Assembly (NCBI RefSeq): GCF_050303215.1
Contig: NZ_JBNLBH010000101.1
Location: 26,242 to 90,241, forward strand
Direction of reading: 5' to 3'
Source of the DNA: Haliangium sp050303215
GTDB taxonomy: Bacteria; Myxococcota_A; Polyangia; Haliangiales; Haliangiaceae
DNA length: 64,000 nt
The notes beneath the pieces were generated by a model, which ran no database searches, had not been told where the DNA came from, and saw only the letters and a list, made by a program, of their open reading frames with translations. The position numbers and the translations under genes were made by a program. Shown piece by piece: positions 38,551 through 48,398 of the stretch. Position 1 is the first letter of the stretch; each line of letters begins with the position of its first letter.

Positions 38551-38979
38551 ATGAGCAACACCGACCCCAGCGCGACCGTGTGGACCCAAGGCGTCCATCA
38601 CGTCGGCCTGACCGTACCCGACATCCACGAGACCCGGCGCTTCTTCATGGACGTGCTCGGCTTCGAGCAGGTGGGCGAGAAGCCGGCCTACCCGGCCGTG
38701 TTCGTCTCCGACGGCACCGTCATGCTCACCCTGTGGCAGGCGGTCGAGCCCGGGTCGGCGCGCCCCTTCGACCGCAAGAACGCGGTCGGCCTGCACCACG
38801 TCGCCCTGCGCGTAGCTGACGGCGTCGCGCTCGACGCGCTGTACGAGCGGCTGCGCGTCGCCGCCGGGGTGGTCATCGAGTTCGCGCCCGAGGCCCTGGG
38901 CGACGCCGGCGCGCGCCACATGATGTGCGCGGTGCCGGGCGGCATCCGGGTCGAGTTCATCGCGCCGGTGGCCGGATGA
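38551..38979 (+). CDS. VOC (glyoxalase/dioxygenase) family protein
   Basis: A 142-aa protein with two beta-alpha-beta-beta-beta units typical of the vicinal oxygen chelate fold: 'VHHVGLTVPDIHETRRFFMDVLGFEQV' and 'GLHHVALRVADGVALDALYERL', ending 'MCAVPGGIRVEFIAP'. Candidate metal ligands are the His in 'VHHVGL' and 'LHHVAL' and the final Glu. GGAGG lies before the ATG at 38551. The stop overlaps the next gene (ATGA). Function may be detoxification of a small electrophile. Confidence 0.87.
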   Translation: MSNTDPSATVWTQGVHHVGLTVPDIHETRRFFMDVLGFEQVGEKPAYPAVFVSDGTVMLTLWQAVEPGSARPFDRKNAVGLHHVALRVADGVALDALYERLRVAAGVVIEFAPEALGDAGARHMMCAVPGGIRVEFIAPVAG

Positions 38980-39569
38980 GGCAGCCCATGGCAGACAGCC
39001 ATCGCAGCGACGTCGGCTTCACCGCCGCGGTCAAGGCCGCCCAGCGAGCCCGAGGCTCCCGCGACGGCTACGAGCGGGCCATGCGCCGGCGCGACTGGTC
39101 CGGCGCCGTCACCCCCGAGCTGGCGGCCTTCATCGCCGAGCGGGACTCGTTCTACCTCGGCACCGCCTCGGCCGCGGGCCAGCCCTACATCCAGCACCGC
39201 GGCGGGCCCCGGGGCTTTCTCAAGGTGCTCGATGAGCGTCGGCTGGCCTTCGCCGACTACCGCGGCAACCGGCAGTACATCTCGCTCGGCAACCTGAGCG
39301 AGAACCCGCGCGCGTTCCTGTTCCTCATGGACTACCCCGACCGGCGCCGGATCAAGGTCTGGGGCCGGGCCGAGTTCGTCGAGGGCGACCCCGCGCTGCT
39401 GGACCGGGTCGCCGACCCCGACTACGCCGCCACCCCGGAGCGGGTGCTGGTGTTCCACGTCGACGCCTGGGACGAAAACTGCTCCCAGCACATCACGCCC
39501 CGGTATCCTGTCGAGGAGCTGTCGGCCATGGTCGCGAGCCCGCCCACCGACGCCGAGCCCGGCCGGTAG
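38976..39569 (+). CDS. pyridoxamine 5'-phosphate oxidase-family FMN protein
   Basis: A 197-aa split-barrel flavoprotein: 'AAFIAERDSFYLGTASAAGQPYIQHRGGPRGFLKVLDERRLAFADYRGNRQYISLGNLSENPRAFLFLMDYP'. The family binds FMN or F420 and reduces small molecules; the sequence lacks features of a true PdxH. It overlaps the VOC gene stop and is probably co-regulated by the divergent LysR protein. Confidence 0.85.
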   Translation: MRQPMADSHRSDVGFTAAVKAAQRARGSRDGYERAMRRRDWSGAVTPELAAFIAERDSFYLGTASAAGQPYIQHRGGPRGFLKVLDERRLAFADYRGNRQYISLGNLSENPRAFLFLMDYPDRRRIKVWGRAEFVEGDPALLDRVADPDYAATPERVLVFHVDAWDENCSQHITPRYPVEELSAMVASPPTDAEPGR

Positions 39570-39574
39570 CGCCG

Positions 39575-41512
39575 TCACCCAAAGCGCGCACGCAGCTCGG
39601 GGTCGAGCGCCGCGGTCGCGCACTCGTCGGGGAAGCCGAGCTCACTCTTGACCACGTCGAAGAAGGCGCTGCGGCGCACGTCCTGGCCTTGCAGCCGGCT
39701 GGCCAGCACGTCGGCCACGGCCAGGCCGGGGCTGAGCGTGATCACGCCGGGGCGGTGGATGAGGTCGTAGTTGCCCCAGCGGCTGCGGTAGGCGCCGCGG
39801 CGGTCCCAGCGCACGGCCACATCGAGAGACTCGACCAAGCCGTAGCTCGTGAACAGGGTCCCGTACAGCCGGGCGAGATCGCAGCACACCCGGGCCATGT
39901 AGGTGATGTTGGGCCCGTGCCAGGCCGTGCGCAGGGGCACGGGCAAGAGGCCGAAGAGGTTGGCCAGGCCGAGCCGAGTCGGGCCCTTGAAGCGGGCGAA
40001 GCTGATGAAGGGCGCGCCTCGGTGCTCGAACAGGGCCCGGGGCACGTAGCCCAGGAGCTCGGGGTGGTGCAGCTCGACGCCCTCGGCCGCGAGCGCGGCG
40101 GCGACCTCGTCCGCGGGCGCGCAGTCGTCGTCCCACCAGGCCTCGGTCACGTTGACGTAGCGGGCGCCGTGGGCGTCGAGCACCCGCTGCAGGCCGGTGC
40201 GCTCGCGGTACACCCGGTCTTCCTCCTGAATCCAGGCCCGGTGGGCGCGGCCGTCGCGCTCCCAGTCCCAGTCGGCGCCGCCGCGGTTACGGCTGGCGGT
40301 GTGACCTTCGATCACGTGCGCCGGGCCGGGCAGGGCCTGCAGCAGCGTGGCGAGCGCGGTCGGGTCGGTGTACGTGCCCGGGGCGTAGCCGTGCCAGGTC
40401 ACCTTGACCAGCACCGGGGCGCGGTCGACGCCGTGCGCGGACAAGATATCGGACAGGTCGTCGGGGTCGGCCAGATCGACGATGACACCGCCGCGGTCGC
40501 TGCCAGCGGGGCGGTAGCTCCGGCTCGGGGCCACCAGCGGGCGCCTCCGCGCCGACAGCCGGCGGCCGCGGCGAGCCCGGAGGTGATCGTCCCACAGCGC
40601 GTGCATCTGCTGCCACAGCCACCGGGTGACGGCGGGGTCGTCGCCGAGCGGTGCGGCCAGGGGCCAGTCCCGGGCCTGGGGCCGGCGGGCGACGAAGTCA
40701 TCGCGGATGACCTGCAGGTAGCCCAGGTGAGTGGCGTGCCACAGGTAGTAGGGCAGGATGATCCAGCGCAGACCGGTCTTCAGACAGTCGTCCAGGACCT
40801 CGGGCATGGCCCGGCGGGCGTGGCGCAGGAACGCGACCTCGCCCCGGGCCACACCCAGGTGCTCCCAAATCAGGCGCATGGCCTGGTAGGCGTGGGCGCG
40901 GGTGGGCGCGTCGCTGTCGCCGGCGGCGACCAGGAGCACGCCCAGGCGGTCGAGAGACGGCGGAGGCACCGGAGGCGAGGCCGGACCGAGTGCAGGCGCG
41001 GGGCCGCCGGGGCCGGCCTGGCCCGTCGATCCCAACAGGGCGGCCGAGGCCCGGGCCACGAACGCGCTGATGAGCGCAGGGTCGGTCGGATCGGGCGCGC
41101 AGTAGTGGATGGCCAGCTCGGGGTAGCGGCGGCGGCCGTCGCGGGCGGCCGCGGCCAGGTGCTCCTGCGCGGGCAGCGGCAGGCCCAGGCTCACCGGCAC
41201 GATGAACACGGCCCCGGCGCCGCGGGCGGCGGCGGCGTCGATGACCTCGGCCAGCGGCGGCGGCCCCCCGTGCACGCCGGGATCGAGCCCGGCCACGACG
41301 ATGCGGGCCGCGGCGCCGGCCTCCGGAGCAGGAGCGGCGGCCTCCCCGTCCGTCGACGCGGCGACCCCGGCCGCCGGGTCGAGGATCTCGGTCGCCGGGT
41401 CGAGATAGCGTCGGCACTGGTCCCGGAGGGCCGCGACCAGGCGGCTCACGCCCGCGTCCGAGCACGGCTCGGCCAGGGCCAGGACGAAGTGTGGCGACAG
41501 CGGCGCGGACAC
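39575..41512 (-). CDS. CbiX-like chelatase domains fused to DUF362
   Basis: A 645-aa fusion. Residues about 1-150 and 175-330 resemble the two halves of a CbiX-type class II chelatase ('LGVLLVAAGDSDAPTRAHAYQAMRLIWEHLG', 'WIILPYYLWHATHLGYLQVIRDDF'). The usual first 'HGS' motif is changed to 'AGDS', while the second His pair in 'LWHATH' remains. Residues about 350-645 match DUF362 ('VLVKVTWHGYAPGTYTDPTALATLLQ', 'VIEGHTASRNR', 'ARYVNVTEAWWDDD', 'FARFKGPTRLGLANLFGLLP', 'GNYDLIHRPGVITLSPG'). GTG start three bases after the ureohydrolase stop. It may deliver nickel or another metal to that enzyme, as the known nickel chaperones are absent. Inference only. Confidence 0.7.
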   Translation of the reverse strand: MSAPLSPHFVLALAEPCSDAGVSRLVAALRDQCRRYLDPATEILDPAAGVAASTDGEAAAPAPEAGAAARIVVAGLDPGVHGGPPPLAEVIDAAAARGAGAVFIVPVSLGLPLPAQEHLAAAARDGRRRYPELAIHYCAPDPTDPALISAFVARASAALLGSTGQAGPGGPAPALGPASPPVPPPSLDRLGVLLVAAGDSDAPTRAHAYQAMRLIWEHLGVARGEVAFLRHARRAMPEVLDDCLKTGLRWIILPYYLWHATHLGYLQVIRDDFVARRPQARDWPLAAPLGDDPAVTRWLWQQMHALWDDHLRARRGRRLSARRRPLVAPSRSYRPAGSDRGGVIVDLADPDDLSDILSAHGVDRAPVLVKVTWHGYAPGTYTDPTALATLLQALPGPAHVIEGHTASRNRGGADWDWERDGRAHRAWIQEEDRVYRERTGLQRVLDAHGARYVNVTEAWWDDDCAPADEVAAALAAEGVELHHPELLGYVPRALFEHRGAPFISFARFKGPTRLGLANLFGLLPVPLRTAWHGPNITYMARVCCDLARLYGTLFTSYGLVESLDVAVRWDRRGAYRSRWGNYDLIHRPGVITLSPGLAVADVLASRLQGQDVRRSAFFDVVKSELGFPDECATAALDPELRARFG

Positions 41513-41514
41513 GG

Positions 41515-42729
41515 TCAGCCCTGGTCGTCGCTGCCCACGCCGCCGGCCGCGGCTGCGGCGGCCTTGGCCTTGGCTTGCTCCCGCTTGCCGCCGATGCGGT
41601 CGTGTTGGACCATGGTCCCGAGCACGTCGCAGACCGCGCGCAGGGCCAGCAGCGAGGTGATGTCCGAGACGTCGTAGGGCGGCGACACCTCCACCACCTC
41701 CATGGCCACCACGCCCTCCTTGGCCACGCCGCGCACCAGCGACAGCATCTCGCGGGGCAGGAAGCCGCCCGGCTCGGGCCAGCCGGTGCCGGGCACGAAG
41801 CCGGCGTCCACGCAGTCGATGTCCAGGGACAAAAACACCGCGCTGGCGCCCTTCCAGGCCACCTCCAGGGCGATCTCGAGGGTCTTGTCGATGCCCAGGG
41901 ACATGATGTCGTCGATGGTCAAGATGGTCGAGCGCATCGAGCGGCCGTGCTTGACCCCGACCCGGGGGCTCTGCCAGCCACCGATGCCGAGCTGGACCAA
42001 GTTCTGGGGCGGGCAGTTGGGGATGTTGGTGGCGTGGAACCAGGGGCAGGTGTGCATGATCTCGTCCATGTCCTTCTCCTGGGTGTCCACGTGGCGGTCG
42101 AGGTGGATGATGCCGACCTTGCCCTCCACGCACTCGGCCACCGCGCGCGCGGTGGGGTAGCCGATTGAGTGGTCGCCGCCCAGGATGACGGGCATGGTGC
42201 CGCTGGACAGGACGTGGGCCACGCCCTTGGTGATCTGGTCGTGGGCCTTGGTGATGTTGCTCGGGCAGTAGATGTCGCCCAGGTCGCAGATGGCCAGCGA
42301 CTCGCGCAGATCGACCCCGAGCTCGAAGCTGTAGGGGGTGTACAGGCCCGAGATGCGGCGGATGCCCTCGGGCCCGAAGCGGGTCCCGGGGCGGTAGGTG
42401 GTGCCGATGTCGAAGGGCGCGCCCACGATGGCGACGTCGTACTCGCCGACCCGGCGCACGTCCTCGACGTAGGGCATACGCAGGAAGGTGTTGATGCCCG
42501 ACCAGTGCGGCAGCTCCGAGCGGTCGAAGCAGCTTATCTCGGACTTGTCCTCGATGGAGTCGGCGCACTCCAGGCCAAACACCTTGGCCCGGGCGACGTC
42601 GGCCTTCCACTGCTCGTCGGGCAGGAGCGCCTCGGCGTCCTGGGCCTTGTAGCCGGTGGTGTCGCTGGTGTCGGGCAGGGCGCGATCGTGCTCGCGGTGG
42701 TTGGGGGCGTGTCGCTTGTAGAAGGTCAT
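41515..42729 (-). CDS. gdmH: ureohydrolase, probable guanidine hydrolase
   Basis: A 404-aa arginase/agmatinase-fold hydrolase with all six metal ligands: 'GGDHS', 'HLDRHVDTQ' (Asp, His, Asp) and 'SLDIDCVD'. Three details differ from agmatinase and recall the nickel-dependent guanidine hydrolase GdmH (Sll1077 of Synechocystis): 'HLDRHVD' instead of 'HFDAHxD', 'MHTCPWFHATNIPN', and 'GTGWPEPGG' instead of 'GTGTPEPGG'. The long N-terminus (about 110 residues before the core) also fits. The ATG at 42729 follows AAGGTG. It lies in an operon with a nitrate/taurine-type ABC transporter, as in the Synechocystis locus. Guanidinobutyrase or another ureohydrolase is the alternative. Confidence 0.7.
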   Translation of the reverse strand: MTFYKRHAPNHREHDRALPDTSDTTGYKAQDAEALLPDEQWKADVARAKVFGLECADSIEDKSEISCFDRSELPHWSGINTFLRMPYVEDVRRVGEYDVAIVGAPFDIGTTYRPGTRFGPEGIRRISGLYTPYSFELGVDLRESLAICDLGDIYCPSNITKAHDQITKGVAHVLSSGTMPVILGGDHSIGYPTARAVAECVEGKVGIIHLDRHVDTQEKDMDEIMHTCPWFHATNIPNCPPQNLVQLGIGGWQSPRVGVKHGRSMRSTILTIDDIMSLGIDKTLEIALEVAWKGASAVFLSLDIDCVDAGFVPGTGWPEPGGFLPREMLSLVRGVAKEGVVAMEVVEVSPPYDVSDITSLLALRAVCDVLGTMVQHDRIGGKREQAKAKAAAAAAGGVGSDDQG

Positions 42730-42766
42730 GGGGAGCACCTTGGGGCGAGGGGAGCGGCGGCGAGGG

Positions 42767-43638
<872 letters not shown>

Positions 43639-43642
<4 letters not shown>

Positions 43643-44712
43643 GAGCGCTGGGCCTCGCGCTGGGGCGGGACGAGCTCGGCGGCGCGCTGCCTGGCCTCGC
43701 GCCGCAGGCGCAGACCGGCGAGCCAGAAGTGGATTCGGCTGGGCCCGTACTTCCACGGGAACGCGACCCGCTCGAGCCGGCCCAGGAGCTGGTCGGTGAC
43801 CAGGCCGACCAGGCCGATGAGCAGGATCGCGGCGTAGACGTTTTCGAAGTTGCGGTAGCGCTGCTGCTGGTAGATGAACGCGCTGATGCCCGACTTCTCG
43901 CCGATGAGCTCGGCCACCACCAGGTAGGTCCAGGCCCAGCCGATGAGCACGCGCATGTCGCGGAACAGGTTGGGCAGGATGCTGGGCACCACCACGTGCA
44001 GCATGAGCTGGCGGTTGCCGGCGCCCAGGGTCTGGCCGGCCTCGAGCAGGGAGTCGTCCACGTGGCGGGTGGTGTTGGCCACCACCAGGACCATCTGGAA
44101 GAACGTGCCGATGAACACGATGGCGATCTTGGGCCCGTCGGCCAGGCCCAGGATCGCGACCGCCAGGGCCCCGAACACGGGCGCCGGCATGTAGCGGATG
44201 AAGTCGACGAAGGGCTCGAACAGGCGCGAGATCATCCCGAACGCCCCGCACAGCACGCCCAGCGGGACCCCGAGCAGGGCGGAGTAGAAGAACCCCCAGA
44301 AGATGATCTGGGCGCTGTGCCACAGGCTCTCGTGCAGCCAGTGGTCGCCGGCGCGCTGGGGCGGAGTGATGAACGCGGTGTACAGGGCGGCGCCGACCTG
44401 GTGCGGGGGCGGCAGGTAGATCGGGTTGGCCGGGGTGCCCTGGGCCGGGGGCTTGCCCGCGGCCGCGAGCTCGCCGTTGCGGGCCTCGAACACCTCTTCG
44501 TCGACGAGCTGTCCGGCCTGGAGATAGGCGTAGTCGCCCGGGGCCGAGGCGTCGCCGGGATCCTCGACCAGCACCAGCGGGTGCCACAGAAACGGCACAT
44601 AGCTGATCGCGCTCCAGGTGAGCAGCGGGAGCGCGAAGGCGAGCACGGTCAGCGCGCGGCGGGCCCGGCCGGAGGGCTCGCTGCGGACCCGGAGCCAGGG
44701 CCGGCGGGTCAT
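43639..44712 (-). CDS. ABC transporter permease (nitrate/taurine type)
   Basis: A 357-aa permease. Helix 1 is 'ALTVLAFALPLLTWSAISYVPFLW'. A periplasmic segment of about 75 residues with little predicted structure follows, longer than usual. The core has 'SAQIIFWGFFYSALLGVPLGVLCG', 'GALAVAILGLADGPKIAIVFIGTFFQMVLVVANT' and the EAA-loop region 'EAGQTLGAGNRQLMLHVVVPSILPNLFRDMRVLIGWAWTYLVVAELIG'. It overlaps the genes on either side by four bases. Confidence 0.92.
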
Positions 44713-45806
44713 TTCTGGGCGCGGACCTCGGCGGCTACCTCGCGCAGCAGCGAGTCATCGAAGTAGGCGCTGGTGTCGAGGGCCTGGTCGTAGACCTCGT
44801 TGGCGACCTGGAACGCGCCCACGATCTTGCTCGACCCGTGCACCGAGTCGAGGCCGTCGCCGGCGACCGGGTCGCTGCCGGCGGCGAAGTGCTTGAGGTT
44901 GCCGTCCAGGCCCAGGAAGTAGGTGCCGCCCAGGAGCGGCGCGTAGCGCTCGGGCGTGAGCCCGACCCGGGCGCTCATGATCTGCAGGGCCTCGTCCCGG
45001 TTGGCCTCGTCGGCGAGGTAGTCGGCGATGCGCAGCCAGACCTTGATCACCTTCTTCCACGCCTCGCGCTCCTGCACCAGGCTGTCGGGCCGCACGCACA
45101 ACAGGTCGTAGATCAGGCCGGGCACGTTGGCGCTGGTGAAGATGGCCTGGGACCCGGCCAGCTCGGTCAACGCCTGGCCGCTGTTGGGCTGCCAGGCCAC
45201 GATGGCGTCGGCGGCGCCCGAGGCCAAGGTCTGCGGGGTCTGGTCGGTGGGTACGTTGACGATCGAGATGTCGTCGTCGCTGAGGCCGGCCGACTCCAGG
45301 GCCTTGAGCAGCAGCAGGTGGCTCACGAAGCCGACCTCGACCCCGACCTTCTTGCCCTTGAGCTCGGCCACCGAGCCGATCCCGGGCCGGGCCACGACCA
45401 TGTCGTTGCCGTTGCTGTAGTCGTTGATGAGGATGGCCTTGCTGGGCAAGCCGGTGGCCCCCACCACCAGCGCGTCGCCGTTGGTCATGGCCACGGCGTC
45501 GACCTTGCCGGCGCTGAAGGCGTCCATCGAGGGCACGTACTCGAACCACTTGAGCTCGACGTTGACGCCCTCCTCGGCGAACCAGCCCTTCTGGACCCCG
45601 ATGTCCCACGCCACCCATCCGGGCCAGTCGCTATACGCGATGGTGAGCGGCTTGGCCGGGATCAGGGCCGGGCCTTCGTCGGCGGCCTCGGCCTTGGCCG
45701 GGGGCGTGGCCTGCTGGGCGGACGGAGGCTCCTGGTCTTTCTTGGAGCAGCCGCTGACCGCGGCGGTGACGCACAGGAGCAAGGAGACATGGATGGGAGC
45801 ACGCAC
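44709..45806 (-). CDS. ABC transporter substrate-binding lipoprotein (NMT1/SsuA-like)
   Basis: A 365-aa lipoprotein: 'VSLLLCVTAAVSGCSKKD' lipobox, then a type II periplasmic-binding fold ('LTIAYSDWPGWVAWDIGVQKGWFAEEGVNVELKWF', 'AVAMTNGDALVVGATGLPSKAILINDYSNG', 'LKGKKVGVEVGFVSHLLLLKALESAG'). The pattern matches NMT1/nitrate/taurine-binding proteins. With the downstream hydrolase, guanidine or a related small cation or urea-like solute is a candidate ligand. GTG start; first gene of the operon. Only 62 bp separate it from the next gene upstream, too little for a guanidine riboswitch. Confidence 0.9.
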   Translation of the reverse strand: MRAPIHVSLLLCVTAAVSGCSKKDQEPPSAQQATPPAKAEAADEGPALIPAKPLTIAYSDWPGWVAWDIGVQKGWFAEEGVNVELKWFEYVPSMDAFSAGKVDAVAMTNGDALVVGATGLPSKAILINDYSNGNDMVVARPGIGSVAELKGKKVGVEVGFVSHLLLLKALESAGLSDDDISIVNVPTDQTPQTLASGAADAIVAWQPNSGQALTELAGSQAIFTSANVPGLIYDLLCVRPDSLVQEREAWKKVIKVWLRIADYLADEANRDEALQIMSARVGLTPERYAPLLGGTYFLGLDGNLKHFAAGSDPVAGDGLDSVHGSSKIVGAFQVANEVYDQALDTSAYFDDSLLREVAAEVRAQK

Positions 45807-45868
45807 GTGATGAACCTCTCAGGATATCGACCGCCTGTCTTTAACGTGCGCAGCCCAAGATCTCAAGG

Positions 45869-46303
45869 TCATGGGCTCGACTCGGAGGGCGCTGTTTCGA
45901 CCGTATGTCCGCGATCACGCAGTGCGGCAATGGCGGTGGCGAGCTGAGGTTCTTGCACCAGCACGTAGTCGCTGTCGTGGGTGGAGATGGCGAAGATGCT
46001 GACCCCTGCCTCGGCGAGGGGGACGGCCACGGCGGCGAGGATGCCGACCAGGTCGAAGTCGAGCGGGCCCGAGATCTCGAGCCCGCGCCAGATCCGCTCC
46101 GGGCGGGGCTCGTCCGCGGGCAGGGCCCGGGCCCAGCACACCAGTGACAGCTCGCGGTCGCTGCGGGTCATCGAGAACAGGCCGCCGTCCCGGGCCCAGG
46201 CCGGGATCTCCTCGGTGACAGCGACCTTGTCGTTGGGGTCGCGGCGCAGGATGAGCAAAGGTTCGGCGAGCACGCGCAGGGGCAGGGAGGAAGGCGTTGA
46301 CAT
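45869..46303 (-). CDS. ACT-domain protein
   Basis: A 144-aa protein made of two ACT-like units: 'DGGLFSMTRSDRELSLVCWA' and 'GILAAVAVPLAEAGVSIFAISTHDSDYVLVQEPQLATAIAALRDRGHTV'. It belongs to the family of small cytosolic ACT proteins (CASTOR-like) that bind amino acids. It lies upstream of the transporter operon on the same strand, 62 bases away, and might be co-transcribed with it and sense a nitrogen metabolite. That link is inference. Confidence 0.8.
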   Translation of the reverse strand: MSTPSSLPLRVLAEPLLILRRDPNDKVAVTEEIPAWARDGGLFSMTRSDRELSLVCWARALPADEPRPERIWRGLEISGPLDFDLVGILAAVAVPLAEAGVSIFAISTHDSDYVLVQEPQLATAIAALRDRGHTVETAPSESSP

Positions 46304-46464
46304 GATGAGCGAAGGTAGCGCGCCCGGGCGCTCGAAACGCGGCCCCGGCGCAAGTTTTGCCGCACCCGGCAGAGGCTGCGCAAGGGTTGCGCTGGTCTGA
46401 GCGCCAGGGCCCCGAGCCAGAGGCGAGGCCGGCACGCGGGGGCTGCTCCGGCGACGGCCGAGCC

Positions 46465-46519
46465 GACGCAGGGCCGACGCCGGGCCGATGCCGGGCCGAC
46501 GCCGGGCCGACGCCGGGCC
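46465..46519. repeat. five tandem copies of an 11-bp GC-rich unit
   Basis: GACGCCGGGCC is repeated five times without gap (46465-46519), with a single base change in the first and third copies. It lies in the 250-bp region between the divergent ACT and CBS genes, about 35 bases before the CBS start. Confidence 0.85.
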
Positions 46520-46553
46520 GGTGGCACGTGGTTTGCTCCTGTAACTGCCCATC

Positions 46554-47285
46554 ATGGCAATTCTGGTGCGAGAAATCATGAACCGTGAACTCTTCAGCAT
46601 GCGGGCCAACGAGCTTGCCCGGGACGCGTTGGGGTACCTCGCCTCCCTGGGCGTGAGCGGCAGCCCGGTGCTCGACGACGAAGGCATGCCCATCGGCATG
46701 GTGTCCATGCGCGACTTGTTGCGCATCGACGACGACGACGTGGTCGAGCAGCACATGTCGCGTCCGGTGGTGACCGTGAACGAGCACAACACCATCGAGG
46801 ACGCGGCCAAGCTCCTGGGCGAGACCGGCTTCCACCGCCTGGTCGTGGCCGACGAGGAGGGTCGGGCCGTGGGCATCATCTCGTCGCTCGACATCGTGCG
46901 TGGGCTCATCGGCATGCCGGCCAGCCACCCGCCGGTGTTCCCCCACTACGACGAGGACAACCACGTCATTTGGACCGACGACATCGTATTCGAGCTGGAC
47001 CGGGTCGAGGCCGCGCCCGACGGCCCGGGGGTGCTGGCCTTGATCCACGGCGGCGCGGGGCGGCTCGAGCGCATGGTGTGGGCCGAGGCTGCGCACAACG
47101 TGCGCACACGCCTGATCGACATGTTGTCCACGCCCCAGGACAAGTTCCCGATGCTGCAGCACTGGCTCGATCAGGGCGATCTGCGCTTCCGGGCCGCGTT
47201 CGTCGCCGACCCCGGCGACCGTGAAGAGACGGTCAACGCGCTCCTGGCCAAGACCGGCCGAGCGCCCGTGCCGAAAGGAAACTGA
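46554..47285 (+). CDS. CBS-domain pair protein
   Basis: A 243-aa protein with two N-terminal CBS domains ('VREIMNRELFSMRANELARDALGYLASLGVSGSPVLDDEGMPIGMVSMRDLLRI' and 'EQHMSRPVVTVNEHNTIEDAAKLLGETGFHRLVVADEEGRAVGIISSLDIVRGLIGM') and a C-terminal part of about 110 residues with a BON/HPF-like beta-alpha pattern. CBS pairs bind adenine nucleotides. It is probably co-transcribed with the following gene (one base apart) and may be part of a stress response. Confidence 0.85.
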   Translation: MAILVREIMNRELFSMRANELARDALGYLASLGVSGSPVLDDEGMPIGMVSMRDLLRIDDDDVVEQHMSRPVVTVNEHNTIEDAAKLLGETGFHRLVVADEEGRAVGIISSLDIVRGLIGMPASHPPVFPHYDEDNHVIWTDDIVFELDRVEAAPDGPGVLALIHGGAGRLERMVWAEAAHNVRTRLIDMLSTPQDKFPMLQHWLDQGDLRFRAAFVADPGDREETVNALLAKTGRAPVPKGN

Positions 47286-47286
47286 T

Positions 47287-47787
47287 ATGAAGAGCCATGT
47301 CTGCGTCCTGACCCTGGATGCTAGCCGCGCGCGCCTGTTTGGGCTGGAGGTCCAGCGCGGGCCCGGCGGGGAGTCGCTCACCAAGCTGGTGGAGGTCGAG
47401 GACCTGGCCAACCCGGGCCGTCGCCAGCGCGCCAGCGAGGCGTTTACGGACAGCCGGCCGGGCATGCACGGCGGCGCCGGCGGGGGGCCGGGCCACGGCC
47501 TGGACGACGGCCGCGACGCCCACCTGGACGAGCTCGAGCGCCGGTTCACGGTCGACGTGGTCGCCGCGCTCGGGCGTCAGGTGCAGGCCCTGGGCGCCAG
47601 CCGGGCCGTGATCGCGGCCAGCCCGCGCATGCTGGGCCACCTGCGCGAGACCATCGGCGGCCAGTCCAAGCTGGGCGTCGAGATCGACGAGCTCGGCAAG
47701 GAGCTCACCAAGCTGTCGCCGGTGGAGCTGCACGATCACCTCGCCAAGGACGAACTGCTGCCGCCCCGGGGGCGCCTGACCCGCTGA
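47287..47787 (+). CDS. host-attachment-protein family (PF10116-like)
   Basis: A 166-aa protein with the family layout: N-terminal 'VLTLDASRARLFGLEV', a Gly-rich middle ('GMHGGAGGGPGHGLDD'), and the C-terminal 'ALGASRAVIAASPRMLGHLRETIG...KELTKLSPVELHDHL'. The family was named for plant-associated bacteria, but it is widespread and has an eRF1-like fold of unknown role. ATG at 47287 directly follows the CBS gene stop. Confidence 0.82.
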   Translation: MKSHVCVLTLDASRARLFGLEVQRGPGGESLTKLVEVEDLANPGRRQRASEAFTDSRPGMHGGAGGGPGHGLDDGRDAHLDELERRFTVDVVAALGRQVQALGASRAVIAASPRMLGHLRETIGGQSKLGVEIDELGKELTKLSPVELHDHLAKDELLPPRGRLTR

Positions 47788-47831
47788 CAGCACCCCCGAT
47801 AGCGTCCGTCAGCAGCCTGCCGAGGGGCGGC

Positions 47832-48353
47832 TCACAGCCGCTCGCCGTCCTCGGTGATGACCAGCTCCCGGGCCGTGGTGCCCTCGGCCCGGCGGTAGAA
47901 CCAGGCCAGCAGGTCGACCACCTCGTGGGCGTCGTCCGCGGTGGTGAAGGCCAGCCGGTAGGCGTGGTCGTCGTTGCTCATGCGGATGGTCACGGTGTGG
48001 TCGCCGCGGCCGACGTCGACGCTCTCGATGTAGGCAAAGCGGAGCCGCGACACCCGTCGGCTGGTCATCCAATCGAAGGTGAGCTCCTCGGCGTCCACGT
48101 CCACGCGGTGCACGGCCGGGCGCTTGGCGCGCCCGATCAGGACCCGCAGGCGGTCGCGGGCGCCGTCGGGGCCGAGCCGCTCGGCCGTGCTGGTGTCGGG
48201 CCGATAGCGGCGCGGGGGGGCGCACGCCGACAGCGCCGCCGAGATGGCCACCAGAACCAGCAGCCACGGCGCGAGGCCCACCCACGGCGAGGGCCGGCGC
48301 TGGTCCGTACGAAGAGCGGGGCGGACGGGGTCTGGCTCGTTTCGAGACAGCAT
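47832..48353 (-). CDS. small lipoprotein of unknown function
   Basis: A 173-aa protein with a hydrophobic signal ('WLLVLVAISAALSACAPP') and lipobox. The mature part has a compact alpha/beta pattern ('RVDVDAEELTFDWMTSRRVSRLRFAYIESVDVGRGDHTVTIRMSND', 'LVDLLAWFYRRAEG') that recalls a PH-like fold. No family was recognised. The ATG at 48353 lacks a good ribosome binding site and an alternative lies 14 codons upstream. Confidence 0.6.
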   Translation of the reverse strand: MLSRNEPDPVRPALRTDQRRPSPWVGLAPWLLVLVAISAALSACAPPRRYRPDTSTAERLGPDGARDRLRVLIGRAKRPAVHRVDVDAEELTFDWMTSRRVSRLRFAYIESVDVGRGDHTVTIRMSNDDHAYRLAFTTADDAHEVVDLLAWFYRRAEGTTARELVITEDGERL

Positions 48354-48398
48354 AATGGAGGCTTTACACGTTTTTGCCGTGCGTGGTACCGTCATTAT

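Noticed and set aside
45807..45868. Guanidine-I riboswitch before the transporter operon
   Set aside because: The gap is only 62 bases and shows none of the conserved riboswitch segments on the - strand.
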